Below, one piece after another: positions 48,401 to 59,619 of a stretch of DNA of 64,000 bases. Position 1 is the stretch's first letter; each line of letters opens with the position of its first letter. The notes beneath the pieces are model-generated. The model made no database searches, was not told the DNA's origin, and saw only the letters and a program-made list of their open reading frames with translations. Made by a program: the position numbers and the translations under genes. Origin of the DNA: Xestospongia bergquistia (lineage: Eukaryota; Porifera; Demospongiae; Haplosclerida; Petrosiidae); contig OZ014416.1 of NCBI GenBank assembly GCA_963965975.1, forward strand, positions 5,270,001 to 5,334,000. The letters are read 5' to 3'.

Positions 48401-48800
48401 GTTTAGCTGCCATTATAACTTGCATACTTTAATAGATGTCATGATATTACATCAGTTTCAAACAACTTATGTGCTATATTTTATTCAGCACATTTTCATT
48501 CTTTGATTACTAACTAAGTATCAAAATTTTCACTTGACATAGTTGTAAGAAACTACTGCATTGTATTAAAATGAAAGATGAACTTAAGTAAACAAGTAAT
48601 TAATAATGTGACAGCATCCTCCTTTCCTACATTGATTAATAGTATTCATGGTTGTAATATTACAATAAAGATGCATTGTTATTATCACACATAACAAAAT
48701 TACACAAATGAGATAGATATAGCTTACACATTGTAATGTTGAAGTCTGCATTTTTATGGAGCACTTGTTTCTATATTTAAGAGATCTAAACTAGAAGGGA
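45120..48800. repeat. Diverged duplication (about 45.1-47.1 kb against 47.45-48.8 kb)
   Basis: Matching landmarks occur in the same order: GGGTGCTAAAGACCACACA at 45834 and 47980; GTGACAGCATCCTCCT at about 46821 and 48609; GCACTTGTTTCTATAT at about 47010 and 48761. Between landmarks the copies differ by many substitutions and indels. The second copy is shorter. Confidence 0.7.
45417..45488 (+). repeat. (GA)n microsatellite
   Basis: Purine-only GAGAGA tract with GAAAGAGG and GACAGAGA interruptions. The serine-leucine ORF on the other strand is an artefact of it. Confidence 0.95.
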
Positions 48801-48901
48801 TTTTACTGATTCATTTAAATCTGTTCTAAATTAGTATCTAAGAGGCTCTAACTCATATAGCTAAACACATAGTAGTCAACATTAACTATAAAATAGTATT
48901 C

Positions 48902-49093
48902 TTAGTAACTATCTGTGTGTTCTTGTATATTATATAAATCTATTTCAACATAATATGTGACTCTTAATTCAAATTGATCTTTACATTTTTCCTCAAGATG
49001 AGAGTGAATGACAACATGGTCTTTGACTTGTATGTCAAACCAATCTAACAGATTTTCAACTATGGATTTATTAAAACAATCAGCCTTTGTCAT
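48902..49093 (-). CDS. Possible small ORF or first exon, unrecognised
   Basis: The minus strand is open for 63 codons from an ATG, starting MTKADCFNKSIVENLLDWFD. Composition is protein-like (acidic and aromatic residues, varied codons) and there is an in-frame TAA just upstream. I do not recognise a family, and no donor or partner exon is evident. Confidence 0.3.
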   Translation of the reverse strand: MTKADCFNKSIVENLLDWFDIQVKDHVVIHSHLEEKCKDQFELRVTYYVEIDLYNIQEHTDSY

Positions 49094-50008
49094 AGTTTAT
49101 CCTCTAATCAATTAAGTCTAAAAGAAGTCGGTAAATATTTATATTTGATCATCATCTATATATAATGTACATTGAATACATAGTTTACATACACATGTAA
49201 CGGATAAATACATGAATGCTTTAAATTTTAAGTCAGTTGAATTGTTTTCACCAGTTGCCATGGAGACTAAATGCATAAATGTAGTTGAGATAAGCTGCAT
49301 ATTTGTAATGAAATTTTAAAATGAGTTTCATCTGTATTTTAAAATAGACAATTGTTGAATCATCCTTTAAGGCAAATTTACAGAGATAGAGTTCAATTCA
49401 TCAGGTCATATTATCACTATTGTTAATTAAACCATGTAAAAGTTTCTCTCATTTTCATGAGACCTCCATAGGATAGTATTGAATATAAGAGACAATGTCT
49501 ATATTCACTTTAGACATCATATTTTTCAATGTATGACACAAACGACAGGACATTTAACAGTTACATATGTTTATTTACAGCAGATCACTCATTTGGCTTT
49601 TACTATGCATGCAAAAGGAGTCTACCACTAGTCTAGAATGCACATGGCTGTTCTATTCTATTCTATTCTATTCTGTGGAATGTAATGAGAACACTAATCT
49701 CTATTATGTCAGATACAATTTGAAATGAAGCTTTACAGTAAACATTTACCTCAATATCATGCATAGTTTAGTGACCAAAACAACTATATAAATTATAATA
49801 GTGTAATTGTATACTTGAAAGTTAATAGGTTAGTTGAATATATGTAACTTAAAAAGTATAAATGATATTTAAAGCAAATACAAATGATTTTACTAGTGTT
49901 AATAACAAAATAACTATTAATATCCTAAAAGTTATGGTTGATTTTGATATGTACAAGCATGTATATTAGTATAGTTCTTTACTTTGTGTCATCGTGTGTT
50001 GTTAATAG
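49094..50008. other. Intergenic or 5' intron region
   Basis: Nothing recognised apart from the TTCTA microsatellite. If the plus-strand gene has exons upstream of 50009, they may be here, but I could not identify one. Confidence 0.4.
49651..49674 (+). repeat. (TTCTA)n microsatellite
   Basis: Almost five copies of TTCTA, ending TTCTG. Confidence 0.9.
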
Positions 50009-50105
50009 ATGTTACAAGATATACCCTTTGATCCTGGCAGCTTCAAAGATTGCATCCCCCACTTAATTAATGATGACTTATTTGTTAGACCAATTGGGAA
50101 AGCAT
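50009..50105 (+). CDS. Candidate exon, 32 codons
   Basis: Follows TTAATAG and reads MLQDIPFDPGSFKDCIPHLI onward, ending before GTATGT in phase 1. The initial ATG directly after the acceptor may be internal. No family recognised. Confidence 0.45.
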
Positions 50106-53100
50106 GTATGTTATTAAACAAATACTTTTGATAATGTGACTATTTTTACTTTAATTTTATATATTATAGGTAATATTACAATACAAGGGATTAAACTAGG
50201 TAATTTAACAACAGCAGTTAGTAACTTTACTCACTTTAATTTCATGTAGATATCACTCATCTTGACAATGCCACTGAGAGACTATCTGGTAAGTTTAAAT
50301 TTGAGAGGTGGAGCTCATAAAGATAATTAAAATATTCTTTTAGCGGGCGTGATAGCACACGTTAAAATGGCTGTGACCATAGACGTATTGAAAACAGATC
50401 ACGTGATCCCATAGAACTGAATAAACTTTCGCAAACGCACTCCGTGTCCAAAGAAATCAATTAATTTTTATTACCTGGCATTTTAAACTGGACACACTCT
50501 TACCTGTAAAGACATTAGTGTCATTTTTATTAATCAACATATTATCTATATATATATATAATTGGGAAATTTTGGTAACATTGTAACATTAAATTAGGAC
50601 ACAATAGAGTAACATTGGAACATTACATTAGGACACAGTATAGGGTAACATTGGTTATATTAGGACACAGTATAGGGTAACATTGGTTATATTAGGACAC
50701 AGTATAGGGTAACATTGGTTATATTAGGACACAGTATAGGGTAACATTGGTTATATTAGGACACAGTATAGGGTAACATTGGTTATATTAGGACACAGTA
50801 TAGGGTAACATTGGTTATATTAGGACACAGTATAGGGTAACATTGGTTATATTAGGACACAGTATAGGGTAACATTGGTTATATTAGGACACAGTATAGG
50901 GTAACATTGGTTATATTAGGACACAGTATAGGGTAACATTGGTTATATTAGGACACAGTATAGGGTAACATTGGAACATTACATTACGACACAGTATAGG
51001 GTAACATTGGTTATATTAGGACACAAAATAGGAACAGTAAATAGAGAGCACAATAATAATAAAAGGTAACATTAATCTATTAGGACATAATGATCAGAAG
51101 ACTCAACATTACAAAGAAATATTGAATGGGAGGATTACTTATACATTGGAACAAAGTTACGAGGAAGATTATATAGGATGACATGGTTAGGGAAGACTCC
51201 ACAGTGCTATTAATATAGGAGAAAACAGACATTATTGGATTTTAGGACACCATAAAAAGGAGGGTTACGTGACATTATGACACAGTAAACTAATAGATGA
51301 GGGCTATATCTGGATGAAGTGGACATTATCACGCAATGAAAAAGAGGATTTCGCTCATTAAAGGACAGTGATAATACATTAGAACATAATGACAACTGGT
51401 ATATTGAGAGAGAATGGATAGGAAACGTACATTAACACGTATAGTAAAATACATTGGGTAACATTATGACACAGGTAATGTGAGGATTGTATTAGAGGAA
51501 TAGGGGTACCCAAAGACAGAATAGAAAGGAGGACTATATTGTGGTATTGACAATTGTAACCAACATGTTATCAACAGTGAATTAATATGGCATGATAATA
51601 GATTGCACCTTGGAGTAAGAGGAATATAACAGCAGTGTTATATTTTGGGACAATCAACATGAGAATTATATTGGAGGAACACAGTGAACAATAGGATTAC
51701 ACTAACACACATGGCATCACAGTGAGCAGGAGGGCATACTAGACAATATAATGTATACGTGTGGTTATATAGACATGAGGTTACATTATAGAGAGAAGGA
51801 CTAGTACGTAACAATAGAGTGGTTGTGTTGATTTTGCAATGAAGAGTCAAGAAAGGCTGATGTTAAGGGACAGTATATGGGAATTAGAAGTGAACATACA
51901 TGAGGATATTATGTTAATATACAATGAGAAGAAGGGTTGCATTAGGACAAAGAGGAAAGAAAGGTTACATATAGAATAGTGTTAGGAAGACAATACACTG
52001 TACATAAGGGAACACAGTGAACAGAAGGTTAACTAAACTGTAGAATATTCATGTGAACACCAACTCAAAACTAGAAATCTTCTTAAAAGTTAAAAATAAG
52101 GTTTGTTGGTTAATGTATGCATACATAATTGTGATTAAAGTTACTCTGACCAAATTAGTAACTGTTCATTTTGTAGACATAGCTTTGTTTACATCTTTGT
52201 GACAAAAAACATCCTATGAGATGTTCAGTAATAAATAACACTTTATTACAGTAATAGAATAACAGCATTATTATAGAGATAGTTAAAAAAATGTTAATCA
52301 TTCACAACAGTTATCAGAGAACGTCATTATTTCTCATCATATCATAGATTATTATTAATAACATCCACTATTATTAAATGTCATATATTACTTACAAGAT
52401 GTTAGTGAGTCTGAAAGAGCCTTGACAACAAACATTCCGCTATATATAGAAAGGAAAAGACAAACACATTATTGACACATTCTTATACAATAGTCACTAT
52501 TCAATTTTTCAATTTTATGTGTATATTTAATAACATTATGTCTTCTGTTCTTATGTTTTTCTTTTTGGTTATATTTGATTTATTAGAAGAAACTCCACAA
52601 AAAGTGACCTAAATGTTAGGGATTTGTAGTTGGGGGTATGCTATTGGTGAACGTCATAGTATTGATACTAGAGAACTAGATTCTTTAGATTTTTCCACTA
52701 AGTGTGATGGTGACAGATTTTCCAAAGTACTACAACTTTGGTTGGAAAGAAAGACTAAACCTGTTACTTGGAATACCATTTTAGAAGTTATAGAAGTCCA
52801 CCTATGCAAAATTTGTGATGGAGATAGAGAAATTTTTAGAATGTAAGTACTTATATAATATTCCAAGTAATGCAAGATAATTGAAATTTTGTTAAATTGT
52901 ATATTTTTGGCTTCACCTAACAAGTGCATTGCAAATCATAACTTTTTGTGGTAGCTAATAAGAGATTTTAAAATTTTTTAGCAGTGATAATTTACTTATC
53001 ATTGGCTTTGTAAGCTATTAAAACATCATATTTTCATACTGTTATTTATGTAGCTAAGACAAAGGGAATCAGTAATATTTTTGATGAAGACATCTTGAAA

Positions 53101-55100
53101 CTGTTGACCACTACTGATGTGGATGAAAGAGTTAGTGAGACTGTCACTGAGAGCAGTAATTAATAATGTTAGTGGTTAGTTCATCATGACTATAATTAGT
53201 GGATAGATGATGTACATTATTATTATTAAAATTTTAGAGATTATTATAATAGTTACTGAATTACTAGTTACTTCACATCCTTCACTTATAATAGTTGCCT
53301 TAGAAGATGAGAGTATTAATGAAACTATCATTGACAGTAGTAAGACTATTACTGGTAAGTTAATGTTATAATGTTTGGCTAAACAGATAATATATACATT
53401 AGAGAAATTAGATCATATTATTTACTTTAAAGCAAACATACTTACTGCATTTATGCTCTTCACAATAAAGAAGTCAATAAAAGTGTGAGTGAGTACATCA
53501 CAGATGATAATAACATTGTTAATGGTAAGTTTGTTATCATAATAACTAGTGGAACCGTGATAGATAATTTTATCTACAATTCTTGTAAGTAATTGACAAA
53601 TCAAATTGCTTAAAATGAGGTGAATAAATAATTTATCAAATATGTTTGTCAGATTTATTATTAAACTCCATTTTAAAGGCAGACATTCAAGCACTATAAT
53701 GAAATTACTTTATTAACTATTATAATAATAACAAAGATAATATACTTTGCTATATTAACACAAAATAAAAGCAACACCTCCAATGTCTGTTTGATCAAAT
53801 TATGAGTAATTATTGTTGCTGTATGTGTACCTGACCATTCAATAAGTTCTTTAAACTGTACCAGCTCTCTTGAGCAAATAAGTTTATTTCATTTCTATAT
53901 CTATAGAGTCAAATAATGGAGGAAGTAATGTAACCTATAATAACAAACATTGCATGTCTCATACTTGGTCATGGAAAAACATGACCCTAATCATCAAAAT
54001 TTGTTTTATAACCTGATAACATAATGTCATTCTTTTCGATACAGTTAAAAATTGTTATATTATGGGTTGGTATGTAGTGTCAGTAATTGTAGCAGCTTTT
54101 GCTATAATAATATGGTAAGTTATAAAGATGATTGTTACAGTGCTTCATATACAGTAATACTTTGTGTGTGCAATAATAAAGTACACGATTCCTGTAAATA
54201 ACTGTTACACTCTTTTGATATACAGTAGATATTATTTGTATATTATAAACTGTAGCTTGATGCCTTAGTCATCAACATAATGACTCAATTAATCTATTAT
54301 CATTGTTCATGAGTAATTCACTTAGAAAATGTCGGTGTCCATTACTCATTTTCTGTTATACACACAATGCAAGACTATTAACAATCTTAATAATGTTCTT
54401 TGGATGTAGTCCTTGTTTTCCATTCTTTAAGATTTGCTGCTATACTTAGAAGATTGTATACTGTATAGGTATCTGTATTATTCACTGCATTCTTGTTGCT
54501 TATATAATATTAAGAAACGTTTAAAGTTCTAAAAGAGTACATGTCATTTAAATATATGACCAGATACAGTCAATAGAAACAAATTAGAAGTAATCATTTC
54601 ATAATCACCGATTAATTTGGCATCATGTAATAACTAATAATTTACTACAACACATTACTAATAGCAGTGTGTATTATATAATGTAGTATCTTTATTGATG
54701 AGTAGATTGATCAATAAGACATTTAAAGAGTTAAACTAGTTGGTCAAGTTTATCTTGTACACTCTACAATAGTGACATATTACTAGAATATATAAAATAG
54801 TACTAACTTGACTAGCTAAGTATTGTGTTCTTTATAGTTTTTCCAGTCATCACTCTCTAGCAGACACACCCTATATTAGTTGTAAATTGAAATGAACAAA
54901 GGGAATAGGATCATGATATTTCTGACAAAATGTTTCAACAGTTGTGTCTGACTTACTATTAAAAGTGATGCTTAAGATTTGATCCCGATGTAAAATAACA
55001 ATTTAATTGGACATAATTATCAATACCTTTGATTCCTCTTTTATCTTATAGTTCTTCTAACAAAACAGATGTGTTAAATTATATAAAAGTAAGAGTCTAA
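50009..55100 (+). CDS. Death-domain, single-pass membrane protein gene (fragmentary model)
   Basis: Plus-strand pieces with splice signals are: 50009-50105, 50250-50288, 52630-52842 (death domain), 53054-53163, 53304-53354, 53471-53524, 54045-54114 (transmembrane) and 55052-55100 (tail, stop TAA). Most are phase 1-1. The death exon is phase 2-2, and the exon after it cannot be entered from it without a stop, so either exons are missed or the gene is damaged. Death domains mediate homotypic interactions in apoptosis and innate signalling. Placed upstream of a single transmembrane segment with a tail of about 13-16 residues, the protein would be C-terminally anchored with the death domain in the cytosol. 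Two adjacent genes are also possible. Confidence 0.45.
50250..50288 (+). CDS. Candidate 39-bp exon, phase 1-1
   Basis: Between TTTCATGTAG and GTAAGT. It joins in frame with the 50009 exon and adds YITHLDNATERLS. The frame agreement between two independently bounded exons supports both. Confidence 0.45.
50590..51027 (+). repeat. 32-bp minisatellite
   Basis: The unit is GGACACAGTATAGGGTAACA plus TTGGTTATATTA. Ten units from 50631 to 50950 appear identical, with variant units on both sides (GGAACATTACATTA replacing GGTTATATTA). Confidence 0.95.
51028..52030 (+). repeat. Degenerate purine-rich tract beside the minisatellite
   Basis: Fragments such as GACATTATGACACAG, GGGTAACATTATGACACAG and AGGACA recur irregularly. 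The tract looks like an old, diverged extension of the 32-bp repeat. No exon seen. Confidence 0.5.
52630..52842 (+). CDS. Death-domain exon
   Basis: Translates to WGYAIGERHSIDTRELDSLD, then a KVLQLWLERKTKPVTWNTIL segment. This is the death-domain pattern W..IG...-I....LD, L..WL, TW..IL..I. It is about 70 codons long and ends at GTAAGT. The piece just upstream (about 52602-52624, DLNVRDL) resembles the first helix of such domains but is separated by a frame change and TAG, so the N-terminal helix is damaged or lies on another exon. An ORF starting at 52613 reads through in the same frame. Confidence 0.6.
53054..53163 (+). CDS. Acidic exon with DERVSETVTESSN, stop-containing
   Basis: After TTTATGTAG the frame reads KTKGISNIFDEDILKLLTTT and then DVDERVSETVTESSN before TAA TAA. 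The end aligns with the exons at 53304 and 53471, including the GT donor beyond the stops. The stop codons may therefore be mutations inside a former exon, or the true end of a shorter protein. Confidence 0.4.
53304..53354 (+). CDS. Short acidic Ser/Thr exon, phase 1-1
   Basis: Reads EDESINETIIDSSKTIT as in DESINETIIDSSKTIT between CCTTAG and GTAAGT. It is related to the preceding and following exons. Confidence 0.4.
53471..53524 (+). CDS. Short acidic Ser/Thr exon, phase 1-1
   Basis: Reads VNKSVSEYITDDNNIVN before GTAAGT. The acceptor (ACAATAAAG) is poor. It aligns residue by residue with the 53304 exon. Confidence 0.35.
54045..54114 (+). CDS. Transmembrane exon
   Basis: Between TCGATACAG and GTAAGT the frame reads KNCYIMGWYVVSVIVAAFAI plus II, a single hydrophobic helix of about 20 residues. 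Phase is 1 in and 2 out, matching the preceding phase-1 exons and the following tail exon. Confidence 0.55.
55052..55100 (+). CDS. C-terminal tail exon
   Basis: After TCTTATAG, completing the split codon from the transmembrane exon, it reads CSSNKTDVLNYIKVRV and stops at TAA (55098-55100). A GTAAGA donor after Lys (55089) could instead splice to a further exon. Confidence 0.45.
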
Positions 55101-56690
55101 AAGTAAGTTATATTTCTTAAATAAGACATTCTGATTCAAACTTTTTTAATTTCCTGGAAAATAATAACACTTTATCATCAGTAGTAACACTGACCTTTTC
55201 TTTGACATTGCTATATTCTAAATTGCTTGAGCTGCTGGAGCTTAATGGAAATCAAGGAGAAAGGCAATGTAGATGATTTATAGAAATAAACAAATATAAT
55301 TTAGTTAATGTTAATATTTTAATTGTGCTTAATAATTTATTTACTTGTAGAACAGAAATTTATGGTGTTAAAATGGGATTGGTCACTACTGGCTATGCAT
55401 CATATACTCATGTACTTAGATTTTAGGATTTAAAATGGGACATAGTAACAATACAGAGGCATAGTATAACACTGATGACACAACTTGCACACAAATGGCA
55501 CACCATCTAAATTTATAAGCTGTCAATATGGCTTTCCATACACTATTAAGTGGTAGTATTTCATAATACAGTATAAAAGTTACATTACCTTCATGTACAT
55601 GTACTTTAGAGGACCTACTACGTTGTCTTACAGCAGTCAGTACCTGATGATGTAGGACATCATTTTTCAAGAACATGTATAAGATACAACAACAGTAGAG
55701 ATATCTTAATGCTGTCATAGTTTAATGAGAACAAATTTTTAAAAGAATACCATACAATGAAACAAAACTAGTAAAATAAACTTCAATCAACATCCAGGCA
55801 GACAATATGAAATGGGAAATTCCCACAATATAGATAAAGTACTGTGAGTACCACTTGAGTATATCAGGACTAGTATTAACTTTAATAGACTATTAATAAA
55901 CTCACTAGTTTCATTACTTATTTGATACCTGTATAATGACAGGATATCACAGACAGACAGATAAATAGATCAACCAAAATGTTACAAAAAGTTCGAAAAA
56001 AATACTTGAAAAGAAAGAATTAAGAGAAAAAAATGCATAAAATAAACAGAGCAAGTACAAACACATTTATTAACCAAGTCAAAAAGGCATGAAGAAAGTA
56101 ATGTATATCACAAGAGAGAATTATAGTACTATCTATTATACAAAGATAAACAATTTATGACCAAAGAGTGTCCATCCTAAATAGAACATCTTTTAACAAG
56201 CATCTAAAAAATGACAAATACCACATCAACAATATTAAGTTCTACTATATCACTATTATGTAAATGTCAGATTTATTTGAGGTTTGCATTTCTCTAGGTA
56301 GATACATTGTATATGTATTAGAACACATCTGTGTTCATTTCATTTCTAATGAATACCACTTTAAATCACTTTCCATTGAACTTTCCATGTCTGATATATC
56401 TAGTTCCACAACATTTTTAAACTCTTAGAGGAATTTATAGCAAGCACCACCAAAATAAGTAAGATAAATTTATTTTCCAAAAAAGATGAGATAGGCTACT
56501 TAGTAAAGCTATATTGTCCAACTATCTTATGATTATTTTATAGTTGAAAGCAAATATTAGTACTTAAGTAGATACTGACAATATACAGATTGGAGCACTT
56601 CACTTTTCATTCAAATATGATTATTTCTATCTGTTTATTGAAACTGTCTACAATTACATCGACTCTATTAATACTGCTGGAATCACATAG
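55101..56690. other. Noncoding stretch with an ankyrin-intron-like segment
   Basis: About 55360-55510 (GTTAAAATGGGATTGGTCAC onward through a TAACACTGATGA motif) resembles the introns near 27330 and 33940 in the ankyrin gene, but no ankyrin exon lies beside it. The 100-codon minus ORF over it is probably chance. Confidence 0.4.
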
Positions 56691-56884
56691 TGTGTGTTGA
56701 AGTGGCTCGAGATCAATATCACAAAGCAAATAGCCATGATAACAATATAGTGTCATTTCTCCATAATAATATACATTATGACAGAAACAATCTGACAGAT
56801 TACTTCCATAGTATTAAATATTGTATGATACAAATTATTATAGATTATAATGATGGAAAACTAGTTGATTTTTGCTCAAGTTGA
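56691..56884 (+). CDS. Possible terminal exon, unrecognised
   Basis: After AATCACATAG the frame is open for 64 codons: CVEVARDQYHKANSHDNNIV onward to DFCSS and TGA. Entry needs phase 1, which does not match the 55088 donor (phase 0), so it is not a simple continuation of the death-domain gene. Composition is plausible for protein, but no family is recognised. Confidence 0.3.
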
Positions 56885-57384
56885 TAAAATAGTTTTCTAT
56901 TATCAATGACGGAAAAGTTTACAATGTATGTGATTATGAAGTCATTATAGCATTATCATGAACAGTAACATTGTCATATATTCGACACTTGATTGTGAGA
57001 AATTAATGAATACAAACATATAGACTGTTAGTTGCTTACATAGTTCGTTTTTTCCTAGAATAATACTTGTAGTTAGTTATAGTTAGTTTTGCTCCCAGAA
57101 TAGATTTTTTTCGTTATTGCATGTGTTTTAATTAATGTAGACAATGTCAATCTTCTGTCACTTTATCATAGATTTTAGTTGTACCGTCTGCTCTTCTTTG
57201 TATCTAAACTAATTGGTAGTTATGATAGGTCATAGAAACAACATTGTGTTCTAGGTAATACATATAATGTGATGTATATGTAGAAAAGAGTGACATCATT
57301 GTTTAACACTACATTGTTTCATTAATATTATTTAATAAAGGCAGATTCAAAATAATCTATCCTTCAAATCATTATGATTAGGTT
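56885..57384. other. Intergenic
   Basis: Nothing recognised. AATAAAG occurs at about 57333 on plus and could be a poly(A) signal for a plus-strand transcript. Confidence 0.4.
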
Positions 57385-58645
57385 GTGCCAGAATAAAGTT
57401 TTTCATTGCATACAAATAACTGGTAAGCAGCTCTCAATCAGACTCAAGAGCTCCTTGAATCCATCCATTTGCATTAGAAAGTGCTTCCCCACAAAAGTAA
57501 ATGGATTGGTATGGAAACATCATTAGACCTTTCACACCAATATATTGCTCTGGGTTAAGAAGACAAAAACCTCCTTGAGGTGATAGATCATCGTACCATG
57601 ACTGAACTAAACTACTTCAAAGTCTTTAGCAATTTCAGGATGAATCTCTACAATCTCTTCAACAGCTTCTGTAATTGCTTTCTTTGGTGACAGCAACCCA
57701 AAGAGAAGAGCCTCACTCTTCCATGTGTAGCACATCAAAATACCCCTTTCATCATTTGGTATTTTAAACTCAGGGTTACTTGGATAATGAAGTTGACTAA
57801 TAGGCATCTTTGTTTTGCTGAAACCACCTTGAATTCCTTTATACTGCCAGAAATGATACCGACATTGTAGCATTATCTTAGTTGAAACTTCTATATTGAT
57901 GTTGTCAAAAGCTTGGTAATAAAGCCCTGGTAAAGGTGAGGAGAATTTTAATCCACAAATTATATAAATTGGTAATGTTATAATAACTTGATCTCCTTCA
58001 AAAGAAGTCTGAAATGAAGTGACTAGGTCCATCCCAGTCTGGTTCTCCAGTACCTGGTAGACACATTGCTCCAGCTAAGAGAGAGAGAAAAAGAGAGTAA
58101 GAGAGTTATAATGGTCTTTTTACATTATATTTACTTACAATCACTCCATAGTCCACTTCCTTTAAGAAAATGGGAGTCAATAATCGTCTTTTCACGTCCA
58201 CTTACACGATGCTGCATCTCTAATATAGTAACATTATGTCCAACTTGAGCAAGCTCATAAGCAGTAACTAATCCAGACATACCAGCTCCAATAATAATGA
58301 CATTAATAGGGTGTGTTGTTTTAGTATGCTTGTACTTTTCTGGATTTTCTTCCTGCTTTCCATAATATTTATGGTAGGCATAATTGAGACCCCAATTACT
58401 AATATCCAACAAGAATGGTTTTAACAGGTCACTTTGCTGAAGTGGACTATCTCATTCCTTAGAGTGACTCTGTGCTAAAGATGTGACTTCATCATCCAAT
58501 ACTTTATTGAAAGATGACAATTCGTCATAGAGACAGCCATGCTCCCAATCAGGTTCTTCTGCTATTTTTAAGCTGCTAGCCTATGCCATTTTTTGTCTAC
58601 ACTCGGTCAGGTCATTACCGCCAATTCCAACTTCTTTTAATTAGT
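57385..58645 (-). pseudogene. Flavin amine oxidase (L-amino-acid-oxidase type) pseudogene
   Basis: In an intact relative this would be an FAD enzyme oxidising amino acids or amines. The minus strand shows, in order: an N-terminal segment with two stops (58645-58440); the FAD-binding motif VIIIGAGMSGLVTAYELAQ followed by VTILEMQHRVSGR (about 58300-58190); a 64-bp GT-AG intron (58138-58075); GAMCLPGTGEPDWDG; then a jump and frame change to SFEGDQVIITLPIYII, GIQGGFSKTKMPISQLHYPS and GILMCYTWKSEALLFG (58000-57610); another frameshift; then the C-terminal GGFCLLNPEQYIGVKG and YFCGEALSNANGWIQGALES (57590-57440); and a last frameshift. Roughly 200 central codons are missing. Retention of the intron means it is not a retrocopy. 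Confidence 0.85.
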
Positions 58646-59120
58646 TTCCTTATTAGCTGGCCACGTAGTTGAATTTAGCCTCACGATCCTATGAAACCAC
58701 CTCATATTAGACATGCCAAACGCCTACTCAATTGGATCATTTATATAAAGCTGACTATTAGAGGGTGGAGAAGATGTTAACTGGGCACATGCGCAAGACA
58801 TGTACAATTGAACAATATTCATTGTATTTATGAATGTCACTGTAAACAAGTAATATATCACGTTTGTTATCTCTTTTATATAATTACAGGCAAACGAGTG
58901 ATTAGGAGCTGGACTATAGCAATCATAATTTTGTCATTCAGGGAGCATGTTTACAGATGCAAAGCCTTGAAGATTTTAATATTACATAATAGTCTCGTCC
59001 CCAGACCTACTCGCAAGCGAAAAGCAGGTCTAAGAGGCACGAGTGTTGGTATGCAATTAGAGGTAGTGTGAAATATGAATATTATTAAAGTGAAGGTCCA
59101 TAAAGCTGGATATTTGGAGC
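58646..59120. other. Intergenic with a small MITE remnant
   Basis: About 58992-59046 is a short imperfect palindrome: CTCGTCCCCAGACCT against AGGTCTAAGAGGCACGAG. Its two strands translate as LVPRPTRKRKAGLRGTS and its mirror, a signature I associate with a common small MITE. Nothing else seen. Confidence 0.5.
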
Positions 59121-59124
59121 TAAG

Positions 59125-59300
59125 CATGGACCAAGTACATTGGTACTTGTACTTAAGTACCATAAGTACATCTATGAAAGTATTTATACTTAAATTTAAG
59201 TCCTTCCTTCATTTCTACACAGTACATACACTTGTACTCAAATACTGAGGTATGTACTTGCAAGTACTTAAATACTTGTAAGTAATTGAAGAACCTTTCA
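59125..59300. repeat. AAGTAC-rich tract
   Basis: Many direct and inverted AAGTAC / GTACTT hexamers, including TACTTGTACTTAAGTACC at about 59142. Dense subterminal hexamers of this kind are common at hAT transposon ends. Confidence 0.6.
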
Positions 59301-59351
59301 GTCCTTTAACTCCCCTTATTCTCATTCAACAAAGTTAACCCTACTCAAGTT

Positions 59352-59600
59352 AATGTTTAGGATAGTTTGGAATCACATTCAAAGAAGAGCAAAACCTTAT
59401 TTAGTTTCATGCCTAAACCTGAGACTGAAACCACACCTTTCCAAAGCCATTCAAACACAGATGATTACTTAGCATCTCACAAATTCAGTTTGTTATATAT
59501 ATTTACTTTTTCCCCTAGAATGGCAATAGTCTACTGCATTCTGCCTGCTTGTGTGGTGGATTTTCTTTGCCATGATGTTGTACATCCCAACTGGTAGTAA
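59352..59600 (+). pseudogene. hAT-like transposase C-terminal fragment
   Basis: Reads ESHSKKSKTLFSFMPKPETE and later SHSNTDDYLAS, then a hydrophobic stretch with LPACVVDFLCHDVVHP. The order (KK.LF.FM, D.YL, then P-A-x-x-V-(E)-F-x-H-x-x-x-x-P) resembles the hAT dimerisation region. Key residues of that region are lost, and no upstream catalytic part is visible. Confidence 0.4.
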
Positions 59601-59619
59601 GGAATACAATACCTGCTAA

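Larger units (their letters stand above)
43905..48900. other. Long stretch without recognised genes
   Basis: I read both strands and found no recognised exon. A tiny candidate exon on minus (about 44163-44180, between TTCATAG and GTAATA) could precede the 43904 exon but is only 18 bp. The stretch is mostly the old duplication and simple repeats listed separately. Confidence 0.45.

Noticed and set aside
50338-50430. Possible continuation exon after TTTTAG reading AGVIAHVKMAVTIDVLK
   Set aside because: It joins in frame with the 50250 exon but stops within 25 codons and includes the palindrome GATCACGTGATC, so it looks like a GC-richer repeat rather than an exon.
55416-55718. 100-codon minus ORF
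   Set aside because: Overlaps the ankyrin-intron-like segment, has Cys/Tyr/Leu-rich chance composition and no splice signals.
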